From: Lepidostoma basale
Taxonomy: Eukaryota > Arthropoda > Insecta > Trichoptera > Lepidostomatidae
Assembly: GCA_022606425.2 (NCBI GenBank)
Contig: JAHDVF020000174.1
Coordinates: 1 to 64,000, forward strand
Direction: 5' to 3'
DNA: 64,000 nucleotides
Shown here: piece after piece, positions 51,721 to 62,770 of the stretch
Layout of the letters: each line of letters opens with the position of its first letter
How positions within the stretch are numbered: position 1 is the first letter of the stretch
Notes under the pieces: generated by a model
Databases searched by the model: none
Told to the model about the DNA's origin: nothing
Seen by the model: the letters and a program-made list of their open reading frames with translations, nothing else
Program-made: the position numbers and the translations under genes

Positions 51721-52800
51721 AACTATCTAACTAACTAACCGATGAACTGCAACACTATTCTACCCTGACAGCTCTCGCGCCTCTTCTACATTCACACGTG
51801 ACATACACGCTCGTCGATTGTTCCTACTTCGGACATGGCCGCCTCTCAGTGATTAATTAATTTGGTCATGCCATGCCTTCCTTGGCCTTCATCGATTTCT
51901 TTTTCCATTCACACTAATTGTATATATTGTACCTTCGGTAAGACAAGGGCACAATTGTACGTTTTTTTAATTTTTCATTAGGTGAATTGAAGAATAATAT
52001 CGTTACAAATCTATGCCTAACTTCACATGTCAGTTTCAACATGCCATCTATGTAGATTTTGATTACATATGTTAATCTTTTTAAGGAAGGATTATTTAGA
52101 TTAATCTTAAAAAGATTAACATATGTAATCAAAATCTACATAGATGTTGAAACTGACATGTGAAGTAAGGCATAGATTTGTAACATATATACAACCTCCA
52201 AAAATTTGTCTTACATGGTCATAAAGAAATAGGTGGAATGGGGAATGTTGTAATTACATAAAGCGTGCGCTTAACCCAACCAATGATAGGTCATAAGTCC
52301 TGTAAACACCTTGATCAACCATATTCAGTTTCCAGTTTGCATCTTCGTCTCTATTGAGATACAATTAAGTTTCATGAATTAATCACCCACCGTGGGAGAA
52401 ATTTAGTATTCGTATACAAGTATAAGTATACATTCACAAAAAATAATATCGTGTTATTCTGGCTATATTGATCATACACTATCGCCCTCTGGTAAAATTA
52501 GACTGAACTTAATGAGCGATTTTGTTCCTCCAGATAAAGGGATGTTTTTTAAAATACATTGGCATACTTTACTCATTTTGAGAATTTTTAACAATTATGT
52601 CCTTGTCTTACCGAAGGAGCGATATCTGTTTAACCCTTCTTCCCTCGTCCATTAATTCCATATGCCCAAATCATAGTGACAATTTTTTTATTTTATTTAG
52701 GACGCATTCATCCGCCTAACATTATTTTCTTACTTCATCATTAAATATTCTGTGATGTATCATATTTCTGAACATTCTTCTAAGTGACTTTATTTCTAGG
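51721..52800 (-). mobile_element. TTAG-type RTE fragment split by a 686-bp element
   Basis: Left part 51721-51931 (CTAACTAACTAACCG, GCTCGTCGATTGTTCC, CATGCCATGCCTTCCTTGG); right part 52618-52800 (TTTAACCCTTCTTCC, GAACATTCTTCTAAGTGAC). Confidence 0.62.
51932..52617. mobile_element. 686-bp inverted-repeat element with internal foldback
   Basis: Terminal inverted repeats of about 27 bp (51932-51958; 52591-52617): CCTTCGGTAAGACAAGG ... CCTTGTCTTACCGAAGG. Inside, 52002-52090 and 52104-52185 form a second, near-perfect inverted repeat of 80 bp or more with a spacer of about 15 bp. A family G segment (52230-52370) follows. No coding. Confidence 0.75.
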
Positions 52801-53214
52801 GAAATGAAAAATATTTATTTAAAAAGAGCGATTTATCGTAAATTCTATGAAAAGCACTTACCTTTTTCATTCTTAGAAGTTTTTTACAAATAGACATGCC
52901 ATCAACGAAATTATGTAAAAATATATCAATATACAACAGAAACTATTTGATTTTAGATGGTTTAATAATGTAGAGAAATAGTGCTTTCCATAAAATACAT
53001 TTGAATGAACAAATGTGTGTAAAAAGCGTCTATACATGTAGGTATATTCAAATGAACTGTCGCACAAAAAATCTTTTACTAAAGATTTTTTCTTAGTATC
53101 CATCATACTTTGGTAATAACATCTAGATGTATGTAATGTGTGATCGTATAATTTACTTAAAGGGAAAGACATTTTTTAAGATATTTGTTTATAAATTAAA
53201 CAAAAGTAGAACAA

Positions 53215-53400
53215 TGTTTTTTTTTTACTTTGTACACAACACCTACTTTATTATAAAATAAAATTAAAAAAAAAAACAATCTGGTTTCGGACACAGAAGC
53301 TCTTCATCAGTGATATAAATAGATATGATATTATATAAATATTATAAATACATACTTTTTTAATTCATGGATGTGGTCAATTTTGACAGATATTTAAATG
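53215..53400 (-). mobile_element. Family B-like single arm with altered hammerhead
   Basis: Minus strand: CTGATGA (53310-53304) and GAAAC (53288-53284) are intact; the stem-II sequence is diverged and the cleavage triplet unclear. The flank TTTGTACACAACACC matches the family B end. Confidence 0.5.
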
Positions 53401-53746
53401 ATTTTTTTCGGAACGTTTATGCTTTTATTATGAAATATTTTGAATTACACAATTAAGTGTAAAAAGTAAAAAAATAAATGGTTCATTGAATCCGCAACAC
53501 AGAGAGAAAAAAAATAATAAACAAGTTTGTTAAAAATTAAAATTGTAGATAAGTTTTGATTTCAGGTATGGTGATTAAAAAAACCCCTCTAAGTTACCCA
53601 AATTGGAGATATTCTAAGCATGTACTAGGTAAATATTAAAATATATAATATTATATTATAATTACTATTATTATTATTTTATAATTTATTTAAATGTGGC
53701 TTTTTGTGAATAAATTATCTCAAGTGAAAATTGCTTTGTTATGGGA

Positions 53747-53797
53747 GTTGCATTGACTGACGAAGCTTCGGCAGGAGCGAAACCGGTTGGTTGTAAC
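53747..53797 (+). ncRNA. Hammerhead ribozyme motif, family F, single copy with intact core
   Basis: Outer stem I GTTGCA (53747-53752) pairs with TGTAAC (53792-53797) across an internal loop; core CTGACGA 53757-53763; stem II GCTTC/GGAGC with a 4-nt loop; GAAAC 53779-53783; stem III palindrome ACCGGU, then U as the cleavage base. No inverted partner nearby. Confidence 0.7.
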
Positions 53798-54834
53798 AAA
53801 ATAAAAAGGTAGAAAAATTAATAAAAGTGTATCGATATTTTTTTTCATAATAGGTTTCATCATTTTCTTACTTTTCTCATTTGATATTGCTCCTCGTTTG
53901 GGGTCGGCCTGCTTTGTTTAGTTTTGGATAATAAATATAGTAAAAATGAAGAACAAAAATGTATATTTTTAATTTGTCAGTTTATTCAATCAAACCGATA
54001 TATAACATAGTATTATTTTGATGTAGTTTTTGGTTTACACTCATATATTTTTACGAAACATATACTACACAGTTTAATGGTAAATCGTTCTGCTTTGACT
54101 AGTACTTATGATTAATTAAATACACTTTTTGGTACCGACACAAGAAAGTCATATTCAATCATAACATTATATACAATAATTAGGAAATTATATAACACAG
54201 AAATACATTAAGTAAATACATTTTTTAATATAGAAAAGCCCAATTTCTACACATAATATACACACACTTATTTACATAGATAATCTTAATTATTTACATT
54301 GGTACGTCATGGAAGTCTTTAATTTACAGTCTTAATAAAACGTACCATAGGCATATACTTCTTTCAAACACGTTTATTGGTAGATGGTTCCAAAAGTTTC
54401 ACAAGTTAAAACACGTAAACTGATAATTCCAGAATGGATGTATAGAAAGAAACATTATACTAAAATATATCAAATAACATGCATTGATTTGTATCTACAG
54501 ATTCAAGTTTTATGGCGAAATAATTTTTATGGTTGTATATTATAACATTATTACACTATTATTTATATCTTGTTTTAAACACCAATTAAAACTAGTGATT
54601 TTTATTAATTTTTAAAATAAGAATTTGATATTTTTGCACGTCAATTCAAAATCTATATATGTTAACCATTATATTATTAGTTGATGAAGTATTGAAATTG
54701 TTATCATGTATTTATATTTATTGATATTTACAAGTATTGAAACCAGTAAATGTTTATTCATAAAAATACATATTTCCGTAAATAAGTATTAAATATAGGC
54801 AGTTCCCTCGGTATTCGAATTTTAAAATCTTTTC
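53798..54834. other. No gene seen
   Basis: AT-rich, nearly repeat-free, 3' of the Toll gene. Confidence 0.55.
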
Positions 54835-55045
54835 TCGTACAATGATGTAAAACTCCATATCAAATAATTAATACAAATGAAAACGTCTGTTTTCTAGTAC
54901 TCGTATATTAATTTTAGTATATTCTATGGGAATGATATATTTCACTATTTGATAATGCCTTATCAAAGTGTCTTTCCCATAAAATAAAATATATGCATTA
55001 AAACTTACATAAAACAGATGTTTTCGTTTGTACTCATTAAAAACC
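54835..55045. mobile_element. Family C palindromic element
   Basis: The left terminus ATGATGTAAAACTCCATATC and GAAAACGTCTGTTTTC are mirrored by ACAGATGTTTTCGTTTG on the right. It is the nearest mobile element downstream of the Toll gene. Confidence 0.6.
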
Positions 55046-55049
55046 AACA

Positions 55050-55215
55050 TATGTCATCAATTTCTTCTATATTCGCCATGACTTTGTGTTTTGGATTCAC
55101 ATTTGAATAACTTATTCAAAACATTGTATTTTCACAACACTTTTTTGCACCTTTCACAAACATGTTTCGGGACACAGACTTCCCTTCTATAGTATGTGAA
55201 CTAATGAATTTCAAC
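55050..55215 (-). mobile_element. Family B-like remnant
   Basis: GAAAC with AUGUU, stem I TTCACA/TGTGAA preserved, core degraded to ATAGAAGG. The end next to 55050 matches the CTTCTATATTCGCC segment seen beside other family B units. Confidence 0.4.
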
Positions 55216-56661
55216 AGTACGTCCATGCGAAAATACAATGTTTTCAAAAAGTTTTTCTAAATTGTCATCAAGGTTTTTTTTAATCGTTATCAAATTTAAC
55301 TTTACGTGAAGATTCGTAAAATTGATATTTAATAACACACAATTGTTTAGAATTTTGCAAGAAGCATTCACAAGACGTGGAAATGTATTTTAGAACACTT
55401 TAATCCAAGAGGATAAGAATGATATCGTGACCTAAATACATTTTTTTCTATGTAGGCATACATAAAGTAATGGTTGATACATACAAAATGTAACTTAGAG
55501 TAATATCATAATATAAATAAACAAAAATCCGGATGTCATCAAAAAAGAGTACGAGAATATTTTGATTACCTGATTCAACCTCGATTCTCTCCGAAAGTAA
55601 TTCGGAATGCACACGATTTTTTTTTTAATTTTGTTCTGATTATTTTCGTATGATGAAAACACGAGGAAAAAATCGGTGTTAATAATTGTGAAATTTTGAA
55701 AGTGTGTGAAAAAAAATTACATTAAATATATGTAACTTATTACTGATTATGATTGTATAGTGAACCAAATTTTTGAAGGGTAGAAAATCTTTACTTCAGT
55801 GAATATTTCTCAGGTTGCAACTAGTACATATGTATTAAAGAATATTATACTCGTATGTAAATACAGACACCTTTACAGACTTTATTTTATTATATTTAAG
55901 TACAGATTCATATATTAAATAGGAATTAACATTAGCGTCTCATGCAAAACTGTTTAGCGGAAAAACGGGATTTCAAACAAATTACGTATAGAAAGTATTA
56001 CAAATACATTCTTTAAATTGCTTTTTTTTTAATAAAATATTTTAAATCGATTTAGAGCTGGAAGTATGTAAGCAGGTACCATGTAAATTAAAATAAATAT
56101 TAATTTGAATATACATATTTGATCAAAGTAATTTTAGCTGATATGCGTAGGTATTACAGGGTACCAATCTGTAGGCATATTTTATTAATACATGATACAT
56201 CAAGATATTCCAAGAAATGAAATGAAAATATTTTTCGTATATACTCGTATGTACATTAAAGGTATATATAATATTTTTCTGATATTTTAATTCTATTGCT
56301 GGATATGTTAACAATTTACTTTTTGGTATTATAATGGAGACAAAAATATTTTAAAATGTTGATTACGGTTTGTAAATTGTAACTACATAAGTTTGTGTAT
56401 TTGAATAAGATAATGTATAATGTAAACAAAATATGTTGATTGTGAAAATAAAAATTAATTGTTTTATAATCTGTAAATTATTATAAAATAGGTAATACAT
56501 AAAATGGTAAATACGGTATATATTTAATTATGTATGTACAAATAAATATAGTGATAACATACATATACAACTATTGGTCGATTCACAAAATACAACGAAG
56601 AAATAATAAATTAATTAAACAAGATATCAAGAGTACGAGATCATCATCAGATAGTGACGAG
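55216..56661. other. No gene; probable Toll 3' region
   Basis: Repeat-poor AT-rich DNA. The part next to 56661 is likely 3' untranslated sequence of the Toll gene. Confidence 0.5.
56181..56186 (-). terminator. Candidate polyadenylation signal of the Toll gene
   Basis: AATAAA on the minus strand about 475 nt after the stop codon. It is the first canonical hexamer I noticed downstream. AT-rich DNA yields this by chance, so the call is weak. Confidence 0.3.
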
Positions 56662-59600
56662 TCAACCGAGATGAATGTGATGAGAAGGGTGGGTGAGATG
56701 AGGAATATGCGGCAGATGCGAAGGGTGTGAGGGGTGCCCGAGGTGCGGGGGGTGCGGGCGGGGCTGGAGATATCCCTGCTCGTCCAGCGGTGCCCTCCCA
56801 GCACGCTCGTAGCAGTGAGTGTCTATGGACACGTAGCTGTGATTCAGGGCGTCCTCGTGAACCTGGCTTGCCTGAGTGGTGTGCGTGAGGAGAGATGAAT
56901 CATCTCCCGGCAGGGGCACGGGCTGAGGTAGAGCTGCATACTTGTACCACTGGTCCAAGGAAGTGGGCGAGGCCGTATAGCGAGTCACGCTCCTCCTACC
57001 GCCGGCAGCGGCCTGGTTATTAGCTTTACTGGGACTCTTGTTCCATTGCAGATTCGCTATGTCCGGCATAGCGAAACGAATCTTCTCCCAAAAACGTTTC
57101 TCCCCCCAGAATATCACAGTACACACTTTGAAGAATGATTGAAGATCCGCGTCCAAATTCAATGCGCTCACATCCGTTGTCAGCACAAAGACAACTTTGT
57201 GCCGGCGCAGAGACGGATTGATCGACTCAATCGCCGTCTTGATCGCTCTCTTAAAGTTAGGCTTAGACCACTCGTTTTGCAAAAAACTAAAAGACACTAC
57301 CAAAATTAGTCGTTTAGAGGCTTCACTGGCATTTATAAAAGTATCCGTCAGATAGTTTTCCGAAGAAATTTGAAGGTCTCTGTAATGTAGGCACATTGAA
57401 TAACCGGATTGCTCCAACTCCGGTGATATCACTCGCGACACGAAGTCATCGTCCAAAACGCTGTACACCATGTAGCCATCGTACATGCGATCTTTATCGA
57501 GTTCACAATCGTTCACGGAATTGTTTTTGAAAATCCTCACTCCGTATTTCGAGTGGGCCCACAAGCGCACATCTTGCCGAAAGGAAAATATTAAAGCACC
57601 CAATAAGCCCAACAATATCACAACTATGAGGATAATGGATAATAAAGGAACGTAACTTATACCCGTGTCACTCTCCTGATAGGCGAACGGTTGATTCTCC
57701 GATGACACCACACTTACTCGCATTTGCTCGGAGCACTTCTCGACGGCTTCCAGAATGGTCATATTACTCGGGTCCATTAAGTCACTGGCACAGAACATGT
57801 TCTCGAAGTTTTCTTGATTTTTCTTCAACCACTTTTCCAACTCGAAGATAGTTTCGCAATTGCAAGTCCACGCGTTTCCTTCGAGGTAAATGTGACTTAA
57901 ACTCGCCGAAGTCAAATATTTGGGATAAAAGTCCTTTATTTTATTATATTCTAAATGCAATGTCTTTAATGACGCCATGGATATAAATGTATTGTTGTCA
58001 ACATAAGTTATAGCATTATGGTTCAGATACAATTCTTTGAGATGCTTTGTTTGGTTAAATTCGTGTCCCTTTAACTCTGATATATGGTTATTTCCCAGAT
58101 GCAACGTTTTTAGTGAATAAAGCCCATTGAATGTTCCGTTCTCAATAGAAATAATATTACTATTGTTGAGGTGTAGGACACTGAGTTTCTTTTTCCCGAT
58201 AAATATGTGATTATTCAAAGTTCCTAGGTTATTACCATCTAAATATATTTCAGTAGCATCCATAGGTATTTTCTCTGGGATGGCGTTGTAATTAGCGTTG
58301 GAGCAATCTACCACGTTGGAACTCCAGCTGCTGTCGTGATAACAGGAACATCTGTTTGGGCAAGTCATTTTGCAGTCGCAAGCCTCATACTCACAGCAGG
58401 AACATTGGGACGAGCAGTGACTCTCGTACGGGCAGAGGAACTGAGAGGCCGGGAGATCCAAGAGCGGAACTATCTGCTTGCTCCCGTGGACCAGCTGACA
58501 CGTCACTTCCTCGAGGTCCATAAAAAGCGGCGAAGTGCGCAGGTGATTCCATTGGTTGATTTTCTGTAACCACCCCATAGTGCAATCGCAAGAAAATGTA
58601 TTTTCACTAATGTAAAATTGCGGTATATCTTTGTTTCTCGGAATTGGCGGTAGAGTAAAAGCGCTCAATTCGATTGTTTTCATTCTATTAGCATTCAAAA
58701 CGACTTTTTTCAATTTGTGTTTCCTCGAAAACGTATCAGACTTTAGCTTTGTAATTTTGTTGTTATTTAGAAAAAATATTTCGACATTATCGGGAACAGA
58801 CAGTTCATCAACTTCAGTTATTTCGTTGTAGCTCACGTCAAGCGTTTGAATGTTGGCAGAACTCACGTTAAAGTAGTTTTCAAGTTTAGAAATGTTATTC
58901 TTGTGCATATCTAACCACTCTAGGTTCTCGGGCAAGTGGCTGTAATCGAACCAAGCAATTCTATTATCGGAAATGTTCAACCATCCGAGCGTATGCAGAT
59001 TGTTAAAAACACCCCTTATGTCCGTCAATTTGTTTCCATCCAATCTTATAGCTTTCAACGTAGGATTAGTATCAAAAGCTCCTTTGTCGATATTCTGAAT
59101 ATTATTGGAAGCGAGATTCAATACTTGAAGTGATGGGAGTGTGACAAAGGCGTCCTTAGATATGTTCACTATACAATTATCGACTAGACGGAGACCGTAC
59201 AGCTCTTCCAGTCCCTCGAAGGAAGCATTGTCTACGCTAGTAATGTTGTTTTTACCAATATCGAGGGCTTTCAAAAATCGCAACTTCTTTATCGAATCCG
59301 GAATCCTTCTCAGGTAGTTATCGTTCAAAGCTAAATCTTGAAGGTGTGTTATATTTTCGAACGATCTAGAATGAATAGATTCGATTCTATTGTTGTCCAA
59401 GTACAGTTGAGCGAGCACGTAAAGACTGGAAAAGTGAAATTCATCGATGTACTTGAGTTTATTTTGCGACAAATTTAAGATGTGAAGATTTTTCAAGTCG
59501 ACTAGAGCCCCTGGGCTTATAATTTCGATCTGATTATTTTCCAAGTTTAATAATTGCAAGTGGCTCAGATCTTGAAAGATTTTCGGATCCAACCGGGTTA

Positions 59601-60660
59601 ATTTATTAAAAGAGAGGTTCAATAGCGACAGGCCCACTAGGCCGGCGAACGTGTCTCTGTTAACCCATTCATTGGAGAGTTTATTTCGGGACAAATCTAA
59701 AACTTGCAGCTGGTCCAATCCCTCCAGAAGGCCGGGCCCCAGTACGCCGAGAGAATTGTTCGAGAGCAGAATCTGCTTTATTTTTCGAGAGGACTGAAAC
59801 AGATCAGGCGGCAGGGCTACCAATCTGTTGCTCGACATATTCAACACTTTCAGGGCCGTCAATCCGACGAACGCCCTATCAGCAATTTCCACCACGGCGT
59901 TATCTTGCAAATTCAATACCTCTAAGGTCCTCAGGCTGGACAACCCGTTATCTGGTAAAGTCGCGATGCTGTTGTATGAGACATCCAGGACGTGAAGGCC
60001 CGTGTTACAAGACTTGCCGGGCGCGGTGGGTCCCTTTCCCCAGTCCGAAAATCCTATTTCAGAAATGTCTTGAAGGCGATTGTTAGTCAAGTTCAGCGAC
60101 TTCAAACTAAACAAAGGACAGAATACCTCGGCTGGAAGAGTCCAAATGTTATTGTCTCCGAGGTCTAGGTGTCTGAGTTCGGCGAGGCCCCTGAAGCTCT
60201 CGGCGTGCAGCTCCATCGTCATAGAAGACCAGTCGCCATTTTCACTGCGCAATGTGAGGCTGGTGAGGTCTCGCAGAGGAGAGAGAACCATGGCGGGCAC
60301 GTACCGGACCTTGCACGCGTCGAGGCGGAGCTCCTTCAGGCGGCGAAGCTGGCTCAGCGCGCCCAGCTGGAGAGAGCTCTCGAAGTGGAACACGTCGGTG
60401 CAGACCAATCTGAGGGAGTCCACGCGGCGTGCTTGCGAGGTGGCCAGCGCGCCCAGCACGGCGGGCAGGGAGGCGGCCGTGCGCGGGGAGCACGCCAGCT
60501 GCACGCTCACCTCCGCGGGGGCGGGCAGGGAGCGCTGCCAGCGGCACGAGGGCGGCGCCGGGCCCAAGCCGCCCACTCCGCCCTCCCCGCCCCCTCCGGG
60601 AGATCCGCAAACCGCTGAAGCCAATAACACCAGAACCAAACTAAACATTGCGACGCCCAT
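56662..60660 (-). CDS. Toll-family receptor, long type (Toll-2/6/7/8 group), complete single-exon gene
   Basis: An uninterrupted 1332-codon frame encodes a type I membrane receptor. Seen in order: signal peptide (about 1-19, hydrophobic core FSLVLVLLASAVCG); a Gly-rich and Cys-containing N-terminal cap; more than twenty leucine-rich repeats (about 75-680); a Cys-rich LRR C-cap starting at the C-D-C of residues 691-693; a Cys cluster forming an LRR N-cap (about 760-800); four or five more LRRs; a second Cys-rich C-cap; one transmembrane helix (about 1004-1028); a cytoplasmic TIR domain (about 1058-1200); and a 130-residue tail ending in a His/Pro/Ser-rich run. Two LRR blocks split by C-cap/N-cap modules, about 1330-1500 residues and no introns fit Drosophila 18w, Toll-6, Toll-7 and Tollo; classical Toll is shorter. 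Known roles of this group are epithelial patterning, neuronal development and some immune signalling. The TIR is somewhat divergent: box 1 is YDGYMVYS, and the BB loop reads YRDLQISSEN without the usual proline. I cannot choose between Toll-6, Tollo or a lineage paralogue by eye. The start has a good context (AAAATGG). Confidence 0.96.
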   Translation of the reverse strand: MGVAMFSLVLVLLASAVCGSPGGGGEGGVGGLGPAPPSCRWQRSLPAPAEVSVQLACSPRTAASLPAVLGALATSQARRVDSLRLVCTDVFHFESSLQLGALSQLRRLKELRLDACKVRYVPAMVLSPLRDLTSLTLRSENGDWSSMTMELHAESFRGLAELRHLDLGDNNIWTLPAEVFCPLFSLKSLNLTNNRLQDISEIGFSDWGKGPTAPGKSCNTGLHVLDVSYNSIATLPDNGLSSLRTLEVLNLQDNAVVEIADRAFVGLTALKVLNMSSNRLVALPPDLFQSSRKIKQILLSNNSLGVLGPGLLEGLDQLQVLDLSRNKLSNEWVNRDTFAGLVGLSLLNLSFNKLTRLDPKIFQDLSHLQLLNLENNQIEIISPGALVDLKNLHILNLSQNKLKYIDEFHFSSLYVLAQLYLDNNRIESIHSRSFENITHLQDLALNDNYLRRIPDSIKKLRFLKALDIGKNNITSVDNASFEGLEELYGLRLVDNCIVNISKDAFVTLPSLQVLNLASNNIQNIDKGAFDTNPTLKAIRLDGNKLTDIRGVFNNLHTLGWLNISDNRIAWFDYSHLPENLEWLDMHKNNISKLENYFNVSSANIQTLDVSYNEITEVDELSVPDNVEIFFLNNNKITKLKSDTFSRKHKLKKVVLNANRMKTIELSAFTLPPIPRNKDIPQFYISENTFSCDCTMGWLQKINQWNHLRTSPLFMDLEEVTCQLVHGSKQIVPLLDLPASQFLCPYESHCSSQCSCCEYEACDCKMTCPNRCSCYHDSSWSSNVVDCSNANYNAIPEKIPMDATEIYLDGNNLGTLNNHIFIGKKKLSVLHLNNSNIISIENGTFNGLYSLKTLHLGNNHISELKGHEFNQTKHLKELYLNHNAITYVDNNTFISMASLKTLHLEYNKIKDFYPKYLTSASLSHIYLEGNAWTCNCETIFELEKWLKKNQENFENMFCASDLMDPSNMTILEAVEKCSEQMRVSVVSSENQPFAYQESDTGISYVPLLSIILIVVILLGLLGALIFSFRQDVRLWAHSKYGVRIFKNNSVNDCELDKDRMYDGYMVYSVLDDDFVSRVISPELEQSGYSMCLHYRDLQISSENYLTDTFINASEASKRLILVVSFSFLQNEWSKPNFKRAIKTAIESINPSLRRHKVVFVLTTDVSALNLDADLQSFFKVCTVIFWGEKRFWEKIRFAMPDIANLQWNKSPSKANNQAAAGGRRSVTRYTASPTSLDQWYKYAALPQPVPLPGDDSSLLTHTTQASQVHEDALNHSYVSIDTHCYERAGRAPLDEQGYLQPRPHPPHLGHPSHPSHLPHIPHLTHPSHHIHLG

Positions 60661-61004
60661 TTTCGTTGACTTGATAAATTGCGCGCAAAAAAGTTCCTAT
60701 CATAAAAAAGCGCGCATCATTAACCAACAAACTTTTTTAAATGTGCACTCAATCAAACTGATTCCTTTGTATTAGCGATTCACTGTTCTAAAAACACCGG
60801 CAATAATAAACATTTCACATAACATCAGTTCACAGTGTACAATGATCTCAGTTTACATTATGAACAAAGTTTCCCGTCATGGGCACTAAAAGTTTCTAAA
60901 AGCGATTTCGCCTGGCGGCCGTTAGGCGCTAGTGTCGAGTCGCGAGAGCGGAGCACGAGATAACTGGCCGCGCAACCTCTCCCCAAGGCAACACAGCGAT
61001 AACT
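60661..61004 (-). other. Inferred 5' leader of the Toll gene with several short upstream ORFs
   Basis: Between the predicted start site and the Toll ATG the minus strand has several upstream ATGs, each followed by an early stop: a 10-codon frame starting at 60879, an ATG directly followed by TAA near 60857, a frame of about 17 codons near 60825, and a very short frame near 60722. Upstream ORFs usually lower translation of the main frame, so translational control is possible. The extent depends on the promoter call and on the absence of a leader intron. Confidence 0.35.
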
Positions 61005-61010
61005 GACCTG
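60969..61010 (-). promoter_or_regulatory. Predicted Inr + DPE core promoter of the Toll gene
   Basis: On the minus strand TCAGTT (61006-61001) matches the arthropod initiator TCAKTY, with A+1 at 61004. Exactly at +28 to +33 (60977-60972) the sequence is GGTTGC, which fits all six positions of the DPE consensus DSWYVY. It lies in a local GC-rich stretch (about 60900-61080) unlike the AT-rich surroundings and would give an unspliced leader of about 344 nt. A second weaker TCAGT is at 61022-61018. Motif matches only; no transcript evidence is available here. Confidence 0.5.
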
Positions 61011-61291
61011 GCGTAAGACTGAATGAGCCCGAGAGCCCCCACCGCCCCCCTCCACTACAGGCCCCCTCGCCCCTCCCCCCATAGATAATGCGGTTACCTC
61101 ATCCCTCACAGATGACACCCTATAATAATAGTTCATATTAGATACATGTATGCACATACACACATGCTATTCACATTTTGCTCCAAAAATAATAATTAAA
61201 ATTTTGTTTTTTTAGAAACCTAAAAATAGTTTTGTGATGTTAAGCAATCGATATAAGAAACAAACAAATATAATTAAATTAATTAAAGTAA

Positions 61292-61740
61292 CTAAACTAA
61301 CTAATTAACCATCACGCCGTCTCCCCGAAAGTATGAAGGAATGAACTGCCACACTTTTCTTTCATGACATATTTCTCTCGCTTCCTCAACATTCATACAT
61401 CGTGCCATGCACGCGCGTCGATTTCTCTGACTCTTCACATGGCCGACATTCAATATTTGATTTATTTGATCGTGCCACGTTTTCCTCGGTCTTCCTCTAT
61501 TTCTGGTTCTATTTACATCGTTAACATATAATTTTTTACCATTCTTTCCATATGTCCAAACCATCTTAATGATCCTTTCATTATTTTCTTCATGACACCA
61601 TCATTCGCACCGCATTCACTTCTTATATTTTCATTCGACACTATTATACACAGAGTATCCACACATTCGTCTAAGAGATCTCATGTCTACTGCATTTATT
61701 CTACTTTCATCCTTCTTTTGCCAGTTCCATGCTTCGTATG
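61292..61740 (-). mobile_element. TTAG-type RTE 3' fragment, near-consensus
   Basis: Minus: KKLYVNDVNRTRNRGRPRKT, WHDQINQILNVGHVKSQRNR, ACMARCMNVEEAREICHERK; upstream, after frameshifts, MRSLRRMCGYS and WQKKDESRINAVD. It lies about 290 bp upstream of the predicted Toll start site. Confidence 0.8.
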
Positions 61741-62096
61741 TTAATTAAAGTATGTTTTTTTATGTGTTATACAGTATGTATGTAAGGTATAGTATTGTTA
61801 ATGTGCAATGCAGAATGTAGAGAAAGGTGCCAAATATTAAAAATGTCAAAAATGAGTTATTGATCCCAATCGGTATTAAACATAGGAGAATAATTCTGCA
61901 AAGGTGCGAAGTGATTGAATAATATAGAGTGGTTCAAACTTCACCCTAAAGATGCCACATGACACAAAATCAGCCTTCAAGAATACAATTTAAAATAAAA
62001 CTTTAATAAATATGTGCGCAATAATAATTTTCATCAATTAATAAAATGTATGAGAAAATCATTACAAAATATTTTGATGTAAATTCATTTTTATGC

Positions 62097-62144
<48 letters not shown>

Positions 62145-62307
62145 TATGTTTGTTATCACAGACACACTTAAAAATTACGATAGAAAAAACACGCCTCAAA
62201 TTGTGGTAAGCGATAACAAACGTCAAAGAAATATGTTATTTTAAGTTGGGTATCTTCAGGCAGTAGTTGAAGTTATCTTCCATACTCATTTATGTTGTAT
62301 ATTATTG
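61741..62307. other. No gene; microsatellite only
   Basis: Contains the (CA)n run; otherwise unassigned. Confidence 0.55.
62101..62142 (+). repeat. (CA)n microsatellite
   Basis: About 21 uninterrupted CA units. Confidence 0.97.
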
Positions 62308-62535
62308 TAACTAACTAGCCATCACACCGTCTCTCCGAAGGGGTGGGCAGAAAGAATGGACTGCCACACATTTCTTTCCGGGGATACTTTCTCCGACTCC
62401 TAACGTGGCCGAGATTCAATATTTGATTTATTTGATCGTGCCACCATTTTCTCGGTATTTCTATATTTATAGTTTCACATACATCGTTAAAATATACTTT
62501 TTTTCACCGTTCTTTTCATATATCCAAACCACCAT
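62308..62535 (-). mobile_element. TTAG-type RTE fragment
   Basis: TAACTAGCCATCACACCGTC, GACTGCCACACATTTC, TGATCGTGCCACCATTTTC; decayed. Confidence 0.62.
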
Positions 62536-62564
62536 GATGATGCTTTGTCTCATAAAAATAATTA

Positions 62565-62770
62565 GAATGATGTCAAACTTTTATTCATTAGTATTTAATA
62601 CAAAGAAAAACATATTTCGCCATGAAAAGGTATTATGAAACATTTTATAATACCTTACCAAGGTGCAAGTTGACATTCCTCTAAAATATAATAAATCTTC
62701 TGCAAAAACAGACGTTTTCAAAATAATTAATTATTTAATATGGAGTTTTACATCATTGTTCAAGAAAGAA
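62565..62770. mobile_element. Family C element, diverged
   Basis: The right arm is well preserved (AAACAGACGTTTTCAAAAT; ACATCATTGTTCAAG terminus); the hairpin is altered. Confidence 0.52.

Noticed and set aside
60080..60775. Plus-strand 231-codon frame over the 5' end of the Toll gene
   Set aside because: GC-rich antisense of the signal peptide and first LRRs; no recognisable domain.
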